Assembly: GCF_001613345.1 (NCBI RefSeq)
Contig: NZ_BDCE01000008.1
Span: forward strand, 62,001-126,000
From: Nocardia uniformis NBRC 13702
GTDB lineage: Bacteria > Actinomycetota > Actinomycetes > Mycobacteriales > Mycobacteriaceae
Direction of reading: 5' to 3'
Length of the DNA: 64,000 nucleotides
The notes under the pieces were generated by a model. It had not been told where the DNA came from, made no database searches, and saw nothing but the letters and a program-made list of their open reading frames with translations. How positions within the stretch are numbered: the first letter of the stretch is position 1; every line of letters begins with the position of its first letter. The translations under genes and the position numbers were made by a program. Shown here piece by piece: positions 35,259-43,334 of this stretch.

Positions 35259-36563
35259 TCAGTGCCCGAGGGGTCCTTCATTGATGCGTCGCACCGCATG
35301 TCCGTGCACGCCTTCGGCATACGCCGTCTCGGCGTGCAGCGCGAAGTCGATTCCACCGACCTCGTCCTCGCGGCTGACCCGGAAGCCGATGATCTTGTCG
35401 ATCACCTTGCCGACCAGGTACGACAGCCCGAATGCCCATGCGGCGACCGCCAGAATGCCCACCGTCTGCTTACCCAGCTGGCCGAGTCCGCCGCCGTAGA
35501 ACAGGCCCTCCGCACCGTCGGGACCGGTCATCCACTGCGTGGCGAGCAGGCCGATCAGTGCCGTACCGACCACGCCACCGACGAAGTGCACACCCACCAC
35601 GTCGAGCGAATCGTCATAGCCCGCCTTGAACTTCCAGCCCACCGCGAACGAACACACCATGCCCGCGAGCAAACCGACAATGAGCGCGCCCACCGTATTC
35701 ACATATCCACAGGACGGCGTGATCGCCACCAGACCGGCCACCACACCCGAGGCCGCGCCGAAGGTGGTCGGGCGTCCGTCGCGCACCTGCTCCACCGCGA
35801 GCCAGCCCAGCATGCCGAGACAGCCCGCCACGAGCGTATTCAGGAATACCGCCGCCGCGGTGCCATCGGCCGCCAGGGCCGAACCGGCATTGAAACCGAA
35901 CCAGCCGAACCACAGCAGCCCCGCGCCCAGGAGTACGAACGGCAGATTGTGCGGGCGCATGGCATCGACCTTGAAGCCGACGCGCGGTCCCAGTACCAGC
36001 GCCAACGCGAGCGCCGAAGCGCCCGAGGCGATTTCGACGACCAGACCGCCCGCGTAATCCAACGCGCCGAACTTGGCCAGCCAGCCTTCCGAATTCCATA
36101 CCCAGTGCGCGATGGGCGCGTACACGACAATCGCCCACACCGGTACGAACACCATCCACGCCGAGAACTTGGCCCGATCGGCGATCGCGCCGCTCACCAG
36201 GGCCACGGTCAAAATCGCGAAGGTGAGCTGGAAGGTGACGAACAGCAGGTCCGGAATACCGGTATTCGCCTCCGCATCGGTCACCCGCACCGTCATCGGA
36301 TCGAAGCCGGATAGTCCGAGGTGGTCGAGATTGCCGATGAGCCCGCCGCCCGCGTCCGCCCCGAACGCCAGGCTGTAACCGATCAGCAGCCATGCCACAG
36401 TGACCAGCGGGATGGAGATGAAGCTCATCATCAGCATGTTGAGCACGCCGCTGGAGCGCACCATACCGCCGTAGAAAATCGCCAGACCGGGCGTCATGAG
36501 CAGCACCAGAGCGGTGCTGGCCAGCAACCAGGCGGTGGCGGCGGCATCGAGAGTGGGTGGCAC
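35259..36563 (-). CDS. amt: Ammonium transporter, twin-His variant (His to Glu)
   Basis: This 434-aa protein has about 11 TM helices of the Amt/Mep/Rh family. GTG 36563 follows AAGGAG at 8 nt; the GTG at 36581 only adds that ribosome-binding site as codons. Family features: MTPGLAIFYGGMVR, GALDYAGGLVVEIASG, LLWFGWFGFNAGSAL, PSCGYVNTVGALIVG and VVGVHFVGG. In the pore the twin-His pair is normally His (DYAGGxVVH) and His (VHxxGG); here the first is Glu (about residue 177) and the second is His (about 326), as in fungal Mep1/Mep3. Two perfect GlnR-type boxes lie upstream. No glnK or glnD gene follows. Confidence 0.9.
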   Translation of the reverse strand: MPPTLDAAATAWLLASTALVLLMTPGLAIFYGGMVRSSGVLNMLMMSFISIPLVTVAWLLIGYSLAFGADAGGGLIGNLDHLGLSGFDPMTVRVTDAEANTGIPDLLFVTFQLTFAILTVALVSGAIADRAKFSAWMVFVPVWAIVVYAPIAHWVWNSEGWLAKFGALDYAGGLVVEIASGASALALALVLGPRVGFKVDAMRPHNLPFVLLGAGLLWFGWFGFNAGSALAADGTAAAVFLNTLVAGCLGMLGWLAVEQVRDGRPTTFGAASGVVAGLVAITPSCGYVNTVGALIVGLLAGMVCSFAVGWKFKAGYDDSLDVVGVHFVGGVVGTALIGLLATQWMTGPDGAEGLFYGGGLGQLGKQTVGILAVAAWAFGLSYLVGKVIDKIIGFRVSREDEVGGIDFALHAETAYAEGVHGHAVRRINEGPLGH

Positions 36564-36590
36564 GGGGGTAACTCCTTCCACGCGAATCGC

Positions 36591-36633
36591 GTTTCAAGGA
36601 AGTTACCGAAACCTCACGTTTCCGCGTTGTTAC
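36591..36633 (-). promoter_or_regulatory. Two GlnR-type boxes upstream of amt
   Basis: Read on the minus strand, GTAAC-AACGCG-GAAAC (36633-36618) and GTAAC-TTCCTT-GAAAC (36606-36591) both match GTnAC-N6-GAAAC exactly. They are separated by 11 bp, where the classical spacing is 6. A third GTAAC lies at 36653. GlnR activates amt under nitrogen limitation in related genera. Confidence 0.82.
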
Positions 36634-36670
36634 GAAGAGGGTCCGTGTGTTACGGAATGTGGACTCGATG

Positions 36671-37543
36671 TTAAGAAATGCTCACACCGACGCCGGAAGC
36701 CGCTTTCTCGGCGGCCGGACGTCGGCTTTTCTTGTTGAGCGCTCGCATACCGCGCGGCCCGGGCAGGGGCAGGCCGTCGTCGCGCAGCACCATCCATTCC
36801 GCCGTGGTCAGCCAGCGCTGCTGCGCCCGGGCGTCCGCGGTGTCGTTGAATACCCGGCGGCCACGGTCGTCGCGCAGCTCATGTGCCAGTACCGACCAGC
36901 GCGGGGGCCGATCGTGCTCGGCGAACTGATCGCGCAGATAGGCGGTCACCAGTGTGCCGATTACATTCACCGGCCGCAGTGAGACGCGATTTCCGTATTT
37001 CACGGAATAGAAACGCCTTCCGGCGCAAAGAGATCCGGGGGAATTGTTGTAGGCGATCCACCCCGCGCGCTGGGCGCGTTCGATCAACCACAGATGTTTG
37101 ATGGCGGTCGGTGGAATCTCACCGACATGCTCGCGAATAAGCGTAACGACCGGTTCGGCCAGCAGAATATCGCGGCGCGTGGGACCGGTGTTGTGCCTCG
37201 TCCAATATTCATCGGTGAGTTTCGCGATCACCCGCCCGAAATCGTCGATACCGCGCTGTGCGCGGCGGCCGAGCTTTTCGATGCGCTCGGCCTCGCGGCG
37301 CATGTCGTTCTGCTCGATGAGGGTGCGGATGGCGGGCATGGTCGGCACTTGGCCGCGATGCAGCAGTTCCAGGATGGCTGATGCGGTAGCGGGATCGGCG
37401 GCGGCCGTGACCGGCAGCGATGCGCGGTTCAGGTCGAATTCTCGCGGGCTGATGGCTCGGCTCAGCAGATCAGCGGCGGTGCGATTACCGGCGAACTCGG
37501 TACCGGAAAGCCAGGCGGCTGCGATGTCGTCGTGCGACGGCAC
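36671..37543 (-). CDS. Hypothetical protein, 290 aa
   Basis: GTG 37543 follows GGAGGAAACGCCCA, a strong ribosome-binding site; the frame open to 37678 adds only low-quality codons. The protein is soluble and charged, with Arg-rich segments (MRREAERIEKLGRRAQRGID) and a basic C-terminal tail (RALNKKSRRPAAEKA). It has no TM helix or signal. The motif DIAAAWLSGTEFAGNRTAADLLSRAIS at the start may be helical. I recognise no family; a DNA- or RNA-binding role is only a guess from composition. It is upstream of amt in the same direction, separated by the GlnR boxes. Confidence 0.6.
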   Translation of the reverse strand: MPSHDDIAAAWLSGTEFAGNRTAADLLSRAISPREFDLNRASLPVTAAADPATASAILELLHRGQVPTMPAIRTLIEQNDMRREAERIEKLGRRAQRGIDDFGRVIAKLTDEYWTRHNTGPTRRDILLAEPVVTLIREHVGEIPPTAIKHLWLIERAQRAGWIAYNNSPGSLCAGRRFYSVKYGNRVSLRPVNVIGTLVTAYLRDQFAEHDRPPRWSVLAHELRDDRGRRVFNDTADARAQQRWLTTAEWMVLRDDGLPLPGPRGMRALNKKSRRPAAEKAASGVGVSIS

Positions 37544-37860
37544 TGGGCGTTTCCTCCGGGAGATTTGGTTGCGCCCCGGTCGGGATGAGGGACCGGCCGG
37601 GGACACCAACCTGATGAAGGTTTGGCTACCGAAGTTGCCGAGATCCACGTTAGCCAAGCAATTGCGATCTTGCCCCATCGGTTGACTGGATCGTTATGTC
37701 CGCAATGCGGAGTTGAAACCGGGCGCAGGTCTGTAGATGGTGATCTTGCACCTCAGCGTTATCCGGCAAAGATCCGTTCATGGCCGCGCTGAGAATTTGC
37801 TGAGTGAACTTCCCGCACCCGGATTCGGTGCGGTGTGGATGAACGGGGCGCTCGGTTCGC

Positions 37861-37878
37861 ACGTGATTCAAATCACGT
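37861..37878. promoter_or_regulatory. CRP/GlxR-type palindrome before dnaX
   Basis: ACGTGATTCAAATCACGT has 8-bp perfect arms and contains GTGA-N6-TCAC. It lies 74 bp before the dnaX start. The surrounding gap 37544-37951 has no gene. Confidence 0.55.
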
Positions 37879-37951
37879 TTTCCCGCGACTGGAATGGGAG
37901 ATGCGGGGCCGTGCTGTGCCTCGGTGCGGACAGTCGGAGCGCGGCGGAGGC

Positions 37952-40900
37952 ATGTCGGCCCCAGCCAGTAACCTGTTGGCCGTGGCCTTGTACCGGAAGT
38001 ACCGACCGGCAACATTCGCTGAAGTGGTGGGGCAGGAGCATGTCACCGAACCACTGAGCACCGCGCTCGACACCGGCCGGATCAGTCATGCGTATCTATT
38101 CTCCGGACCGCGCGGATGTGGCAAGACCTCATCGGCGCGCATTCTCGCGCGCTCGCTGAACTGCGTGGAGGGTCCGACCTCCACCCCGTGCGGGGTGTGT
38201 TCGTCGTGTGTGGCCCTCGGGCCGGGTGGTCCGGGCAACCTCGACGTGATCGAACTCGACGCCGCGAGCCACGGCGGTGTCGACGACACCCGTGAACTGC
38301 GTGACCGCGCGTTCTACGCACCCGCCGAATCCCGCTACCGCGTCTTCATCGTCGACGAGGCGCACATGGTGACCACCGCGGGCTTCAACGCACTGCTGAA
38401 GATTGTGGAGGAGCCGCCCGCGCACCTCATCTTCGTCTTCGCCACCACCGAACCGGACAAGGTGCTGCCCACCATCCGGTCGCGCACCCACCACTACCCC
38501 TTCCGCCTGCTGCCGCCCGCCACCATGCGCGGACTGCTGGGCAAGATCTGCGATCAGGAAGGCGTGCAGGTCGACGAAGCGGTCTACCCGTTGGTGATTC
38601 GCGCGGGCGGTGGCTCGCCCCGTGACAGCCTCAGCGTGCTCGACCAGCTGCTCGCCGGAGCCGGAACCGAGGGTGTCACCTACCCCCGCGTGGTCTCCCT
38701 GCTCGGTGTCACCGATATCGCCCTCATCGACGACGCCATCGCGGCCCTCGCCGACGATGACGGCGCGACCCTCTTCGGTGTCATCGACCGCGTGGTCGAA
38801 TCCGGCCACGACCCCCGCCGCTTCGCCACCGACCTCCTCGAACGCCTCCGCGACCTGATACTCATGCGCGCCGTCCCCGACGCCACCGAACGCGGCCTCG
38901 TCGCGGGCCCCGGCGATGTCATCGACCGCATGCGCGATCAGGCCCACCGCATCGGCCCCGCCACCCTCACCCGCTACGCCGAACTCCTGCACGAGGGCCT
39001 CGGTGAGATGCGCGGCGCGACGGCCCCCCGCCTCCTCCTCGAGGTGATCGCGGCGCGCATGCTCCTCCCGTCGGCCTCCGATGCCGAATCAGCGGCCCTG
39101 CAACGCATTGAACGCATTGAACGCCGCATAGCGGGCGGAGCTATGCCGCCGTCCGCCCCCGCCGGTGGTCAAGCGCCCGCTGGTGGCCGAGCCACCCCCG
39201 ATGCCGCCCCGGCGGCTCCCGAGACCCGAACCGCCTCCGCCGCCCCGCAATCCGAGGCAGGCGGCGCACCTCGCCGCCGAGGTGCGGAAGCCCTCGCCGC
39301 CCTGCGGGCCGAAAAGGCCCCCACTCCCGCCCCGGAGACGAATCAAGCCCCCGCGCAGCCCACCCCGCCGACGCTGAGTAGCGCGGGCCGGAGCGCGGCG
39401 ACACCGCCCCCGCCCGTCGACGCGCCCCCGAGTGGAGCACAGCGGGCGTCGGCTCCGGACCAGCCCCCTCAGCCCGCCTCCGGGCCGGCAGCAACTACTG
39501 CCACCGAGGGCGTGACCCCTTCCGTCGAAGCCGCGACCACTGCGACCGGGGGCGCGACGACTTCGACCGGTGGTGCAGCGACTGTCACGGGGGGAGCGGC
39601 GAGCGCGGGCGCGGCGGCCGCTGCAACCGGCACGGCGTTCCGTCCCGCTGAACTCAATCCGGCATCGGTCAATCCGGCAACCACCCAAACCGCCCCGGCT
39701 TTCGCGAAAACCACCGCCGAGCCGTCGAACTCCACTGCCGCGCAGCGGCAATCGGCGGCCACGCGTTCCGCCGGTTCCGCCTCCGATTCGGGCTCGGTGG
39801 CCTCCACCGCGAATTCCGGTGGTGCGCGGCCTGCAAGCGCAGCGTCCGCGTGCGGTACGGCCACGGTCTCGGAAGGTGATTTCGACAAGGCCCGCGAAAC
39901 CCTCCTCATGCTGGTCGGCTACGCCAGTGCCCGTGCCGTCACCGAACCCGCGTGGATCGAGAAGCTCACCGCCTGGGCGGGCCGCCTACAGACCCTCACC
40001 CCGGACAATGCCGAAGCTATTCGTGCCGTCATGGCCGAGGACGCACCCACCCTGCGTGAGCTGTCGGGTTCCGCTCCGGCGGCCCAGGGCGCTTCGATTG
40101 TCGCTCCTGTGGCAGAACATGGTGCGCCACAGGTGGATTCGACGACCGAGGCGCGGTCTGTCGCTAGTCGCGGCGGTGGCGCCGCCGCGCAGCCCGCGCA
40201 GTCGTCAACGCCCGATTCCGCAGCGAGCGACTCTGTGGCGCAGCGCGCTTCGTCTACCGCCGCCTCGCCCGTGGCTGCTGGAGACGGCGCGCCGACTACG
40301 GCCCCTCGGGGTGATCAAACTGCCGCTATAGCTCTTGTGGCACAGCCGGATTCGGCCGCAGGGACCCCCTCGGCAGCTGCTGAGGTAGCCACCGGTGGTA
40401 TCCCGGCCGCTGGTGCATCCGCACCCGGGGCGGCGCGGGGTGGCAGCGAGCGAGCATCCACCGCTGCGGCTGGCGTCCCCGCCGTCGAAGGTGAGGCCGG
40501 GGCTCCTGCGCAACAGCACTCACCTTCCACCACGGAAGCGGCTACCGAGCCGAGTGCGGGCAATCTCGGCGGCCCGGACGCAACGGCCATCGGCGACAAT
40601 CCCGTGGCGGCGAACGCGGCCCAGCGGTCCACCGCTGCTGCCTCTCCGGCGCAAACCACAGGCGGTGCGGATGTGACCGCGCTGGAAGCGGTTTCGACCG
40701 CAACCGACGCCTCCGGCGGCGCCGCGGAAGCGGATCCGGCACTGCTCGCGGTGGACGCGGATGCTGTAATCGCGGCCGGACGGGTCGTGGCGGAGCCCTC
40801 GAATGCCGCCACCGTGGCGGCGGCACGCGCGGTGGATGCCGACACCGGCGCGAAGGCCGCCGATCGCGATGCGGCGCGAGCCGCTGCCGTGGAACTGTCC

Positions 40901-41830
40901 GAGGCTCCCGATGTGGACGCGGATCGCACCCCGGTCGATGCTGAAGCAGGGTCGGTCGCAGTGCCCGACCCCTCCGGCCAAGGTGCCGAGTCGATGTCGG
41001 CTCCGCTCGCCGAGGTGTCGACGGTAACCGATCCAGCCGATGCCGACCTGGATTCGGCGTCGGTCGAGCCGGAAGCGGCAGCGCCGCTGCCCGGTGGGGA
41101 CGCGGTATTGCAGGAGGTCGAGGCGGCTTGGGCCGATATCAAGGCCAAGTTGCGGGAGTTCGGGCCCGCGCTGCCCGCGCTGCTCACCGCGGCCTCGGTG
41201 GCTCGGGTCGAGGGCAACACCATTGTGTTGGCGCATCAGCATGCGGCGTTGGCGCAGCGGTTGTCGGAGCCGAAGAATGTGGAGGCCGTGCGGTCGACCG
41301 TGCGAGCGGTGCTGGGCCGCGAACACGAGGTGCGCTGGGAGGTCGGTGGTGCGCCGCAGGCCGGGGGCGGTGGTCGCGGTGGAGCGGCGGGGCCCGCGGG
41401 TGGTGAGGGCGGTGCGGCGAAGAAGAAGGCCGCGCCGAAGTTCTCCCGGCCGAGTCAGGCCAAGAGTGCCGCGGCCGTGAGCCCGGATGTCCAGGGGGGT
41501 GGCGATAGCGGCGGCTGGGGAACGCCCGCCGCCACCGGGTCGGCGTCCGCGGATTCCCGGGGCGGCGAAAATTCGGGGAGCGGTGCGTCGGCGCCGCCCG
41601 AGGACGATATTCCGCTGCCGGACGGCCCGGACCTCCCAGACGATCCGGGCGGCTCGGACTACTCGTCAGTAGGTTATGACGGGGTCCCACCTGCTTCGAC
41701 AGAGGAAGAAGAGCGGGAGATGTTGGCCGCCGCGGCCCAGCCCGTAGCCCCCGGTGACCGCCGCGACCCGGATGAGGTGGCCTTGGAACTCTTGCGGTCG
41801 GAGTTGGGCGCAACTCCGGTAGAGGGTTGA
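37952..41830 (+). CDS. dnaX: DNA polymerase III gamma/tau subunit with giant linker
   Basis: This 1292-aa clamp-loader motor is compared with about 580 aa in M. tuberculosis. Domains I-III (about 1-385) are normal: GPRGCGKTSSARILARSLNC (Walker A near 52-59), the four-Cys zinc module (Cys 71, 80, 83 and 86), DEAHMVTTAGFNALLK and the sensor-1 ATTEPDKVLPTIRSR. After LLLEVIAARMLLPSASDAES a linker of about 650 residues, rich in Ala, Thr, Pro, Ser and Glu, is broken by one conserved-looking island (residues about 640-700, GDFDKARETLLMLVGYASARAV). The C-terminal tau domain then resumes (VEAAWADIKAKLREFGPALPALL). ATG 37952 has GGAGG close by; GTG 37982 is an alternative. No frameshift heptamer was seen. 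Confidence 0.92.
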   Translation: MSAPASNLLAVALYRKYRPATFAEVVGQEHVTEPLSTALDTGRISHAYLFSGPRGCGKTSSARILARSLNCVEGPTSTPCGVCSSCVALGPGGPGNLDVIELDAASHGGVDDTRELRDRAFYAPAESRYRVFIVDEAHMVTTAGFNALLKIVEEPPAHLIFVFATTEPDKVLPTIRSRTHHYPFRLLPPATMRGLLGKICDQEGVQVDEAVYPLVIRAGGGSPRDSLSVLDQLLAGAGTEGVTYPRVVSLLGVTDIALIDDAIAALADDDGATLFGVIDRVVESGHDPRRFATDLLERLRDLILMRAVPDATERGLVAGPGDVIDRMRDQAHRIGPATLTRYAELLHEGLGEMRGATAPRLLLEVIAARMLLPSASDAESAALQRIERIERRIAGGAMPPSAPAGGQAPAGGRATPDAAPAAPETRTASAAPQSEAGGAPRRRGAEALAALRAEKAPTPAPETNQAPAQPTPPTLSSAGRSAATPPPPVDAPPSGAQRASAPDQPPQPASGPAATTATEGVTPSVEAATTATGGATTSTGGAATVTGGAASAGAAAAATGTAFRPAELNPASVNPATTQTAPAFAKTTAEPSNSTAAQRQSAATRSAGSASDSGSVASTANSGGARPASAASACGTATVSEGDFDKARETLLMLVGYASARAVTEPAWIEKLTAWAGRLQTLTPDNAEAIRAVMAEDAPTLRELSGSAPAAQGASIVAPVAEHGAPQVDSTTEARSVASRGGGAAAQPAQSSTPDSAASDSVAQRASSTAASPVAAGDGAPTTAPRGDQTAAIALVAQPDSAAGTPSAAAEVATGGIPAAGASAPGAARGGSERASTAAAGVPAVEGEAGAPAQQHSPSTTEAATEPSAGNLGGPDATAIGDNPVAANAAQRSTAAASPAQTTGGADVTALEAVSTATDASGGAAEADPALLAVDADAVIAAGRVVAEPSNAATVAAARAVDADTGAKAADRDAARAAAVELSEAPDVDADRTPVDAEAGSVAVPDPSGQGAESMSAPLAEVSTVTDPADADLDSASVEPEAAAPLPGGDAVLQEVEAAWADIKAKLREFGPALPALLTAASVARVEGNTIVLAHQHAALAQRLSEPKNVEAVRSTVRAVLGREHEVRWEVGGAPQAGGGGRGGAAGPAGGEGGAAKKKAAPKFSRPSQAKSAAAVSPDVQGGGDSGGWGTPAATGSASADSRGGENSGSGASAPPEDDIPLPDGPDLPDDPGGSDYSSVGYDGVPPASTEEEEREMLAAAAQPVAPGDRRDPDEVALELLRSELGATPVEG

Positions 41831-42086
41831 CAGCCCCCGTGTGAGGAGCATTAAGTTAACCGGAGTTCGCATTGGGCGGTACTATGATCGGGTGGCCGTG
41901 AGTTCCGGTTCGGTGAGGTTCTAAGGTAGGCCCAGGCATACGGGTTACTGGAGCGTCAACAAACCGGTTCGTGAGGCTGTTTGTACAGCGTCAGGACGGT
42001 CGGTCGTAAGGCCGATCGGTGAGGGTTACCCGCGGCCGCCCCGCACAACGCGGTGACGGTGCACCTTAAGAGAGGAAAACTCCGAT
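41831..42086 (+). promoter_or_regulatory. Promoter region of fadAB
   Basis: A TACTAT box (41880-41885) with a loose TTAACC upstream (17 bp) could start transcription about 200 nt before fadA. The region also has TTAAGTTAACC (41851) and the near-palindromic GGTCGGTCGTAAGGCCGATCG (41998). No other gene is visible. Confidence 0.35.
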
Positions 42087-43298
42087 ATGACCACAGAGGC
42101 CTACATTTACGAGGCCATCCGCACCCCGCGCGGCCGCGGCAAGAAGGGGTCGCTGCATTCGGTCAAGCCGATCGACCTGACCACCGGTCTGGTCCAGGAG
42201 CTGCGGAACCGTTACCCGAACCTCGATGAGGATCGGATCTCGGACATCATCCTCGGTGTGGTTTCCCCCGTTGGTGACCAGGGCGCCGATATCGCGCGCA
42301 CCACCGTGCTCACCGCCGGCCTGCCCGACACCGTCGGCGGCTTCCAGCTCAACCGCTTCTGCGCCTCCGGCCTCGAGGCCGTGAACCTGGCCGCTCAGAA
42401 GGTGCGCTCCGGCTTCGACGACCTGGTCATCGCCGGTGGCGTCGAATCCATGTCGCGCGTGCCGATGGGTTCCGACGGCGGCGCCATGTTCATGGACCCG
42501 GCCACCGCCTACCCGAACTACATTGTTCCGCAGGGCATTTCGGCCGACCTGATCGCCACCATCGAGGGCTTCTCCCGCGACGATGTCGACGCCTACGCCG
42601 TGCGCTCGCAGGAGCTGGCCGCCAACGCCTGGAAGAACGGCTACTTCGCCAACTCCGTCGTCCCGGTCCAGGACCTCAACGGCCTGACCGTGCTGGACAA
42701 CGACGAGCACATGCGCCCCGGCACCACCGCCGCCGACCTCGGCAAGCTGAACCCGGCCTTCGCCGGCATCGGTGACATGGGTGGCTTCGACGCCGTCGCC
42801 ATGCAGCGCTACACCTACGTGGAGAGCATCAACCACGTGCACCACGGCGGCAACAGCTCCGGCATCGTCGATGGCGCCGCGCTCGTGCTGGTCGGCAGCG
42901 AGGATGCCGGTAAGGCTTCCGGTCTGACCGCCCGCGCCCGCATTGTCGCGACCGCCACCTCCGGCGCCGACGCCACCATCATGCTCACCGGTCCGACCCC
43001 GGCCGCCGAGAAGGCCCTCGCGAAGGCCGGTCTGAAGCGTGAGGACATCGATCTCTACGAGATCAACGAGGCCTTCGCCTCCGTCGTTCTGAAGTTCCAG
43101 AAGGATCTGAAGATCCCGGACGAGAAGCTGAACGTCAATGGTGGCGCCATTGCCATGGGCCACCCGCTGGGTGCCACCGGCGCCATGATCACCGGCACCA
43201 TGGTCGACGAGCTGCACCGCCGCAACGCGCGGTACGCGCTGGTCACCCTCTGCATCGGCGGCGGCATGGGTGTCGCCACCATCATCGAGCGCGTCTAA
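42087..43298 (+). CDS. fadA: 3-ketoacyl-CoA thiolase (TFP beta subunit)
   Basis: This 403-aa thiolase cleaves 3-ketoacyl-CoA to acetyl-CoA in beta-oxidation. Catalytic residues: Cys92 in [12 protein letters not shown], His in [15 protein letters not shown], and the second Cys in [11 protein letters not shown]. It closely resembles M. tuberculosis FadA (Rv0859), the beta chain of the trifunctional alpha2beta2 complex. The fadB partner follows 36 nt downstream with its own ribosome-binding site. The ATG has GAGAGG upstream. Confidence 0.95.
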   Translation: MTTEAYIYEAIRTPRGRGKKGSLHSVKPIDLTTGLVQELRNRYPNLDEDRISDIILGVVSPVGDQGADIARTTVLTAGLPDTVGGFQLNRFCASGLEAVNLAAQKVRSGFDDLVIAGGVESMSRVPMGSDGGAMFMDPATAYPNYIVPQGISADLIATIEGFSRDDVDAYAVRSQELAANAWKNGYFANSVVPVQDLNGLTVLDNDEHMRPGTTAADLGKLNPAFAGIGDMGGFDAVAMQRYTYVESINHVHHGGNSSGIVDGAALVLVGSEDAGKASGLTARARIVATATSGADATIMLTGPTPAAEKALAKAGLKREDIDLYEINEAFASVVLKFQKDLKIPDEKLNVNGGAIAMGHPLGATGAMITGTMVDELHRRNARYALVTLCIGGGMGVATIIERV

Positions 43299-43334
43299 AC
43301 GCCCACCGACTTATTTTCAGGAGAACGAAACACA

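Noticed and set aside
39100..41100. Programmed frameshift in dnaX producing gamma
   Set aside because: No A-rich slippery heptamer with a following hairpin was seen in the linker; the region is GC-rich throughout.
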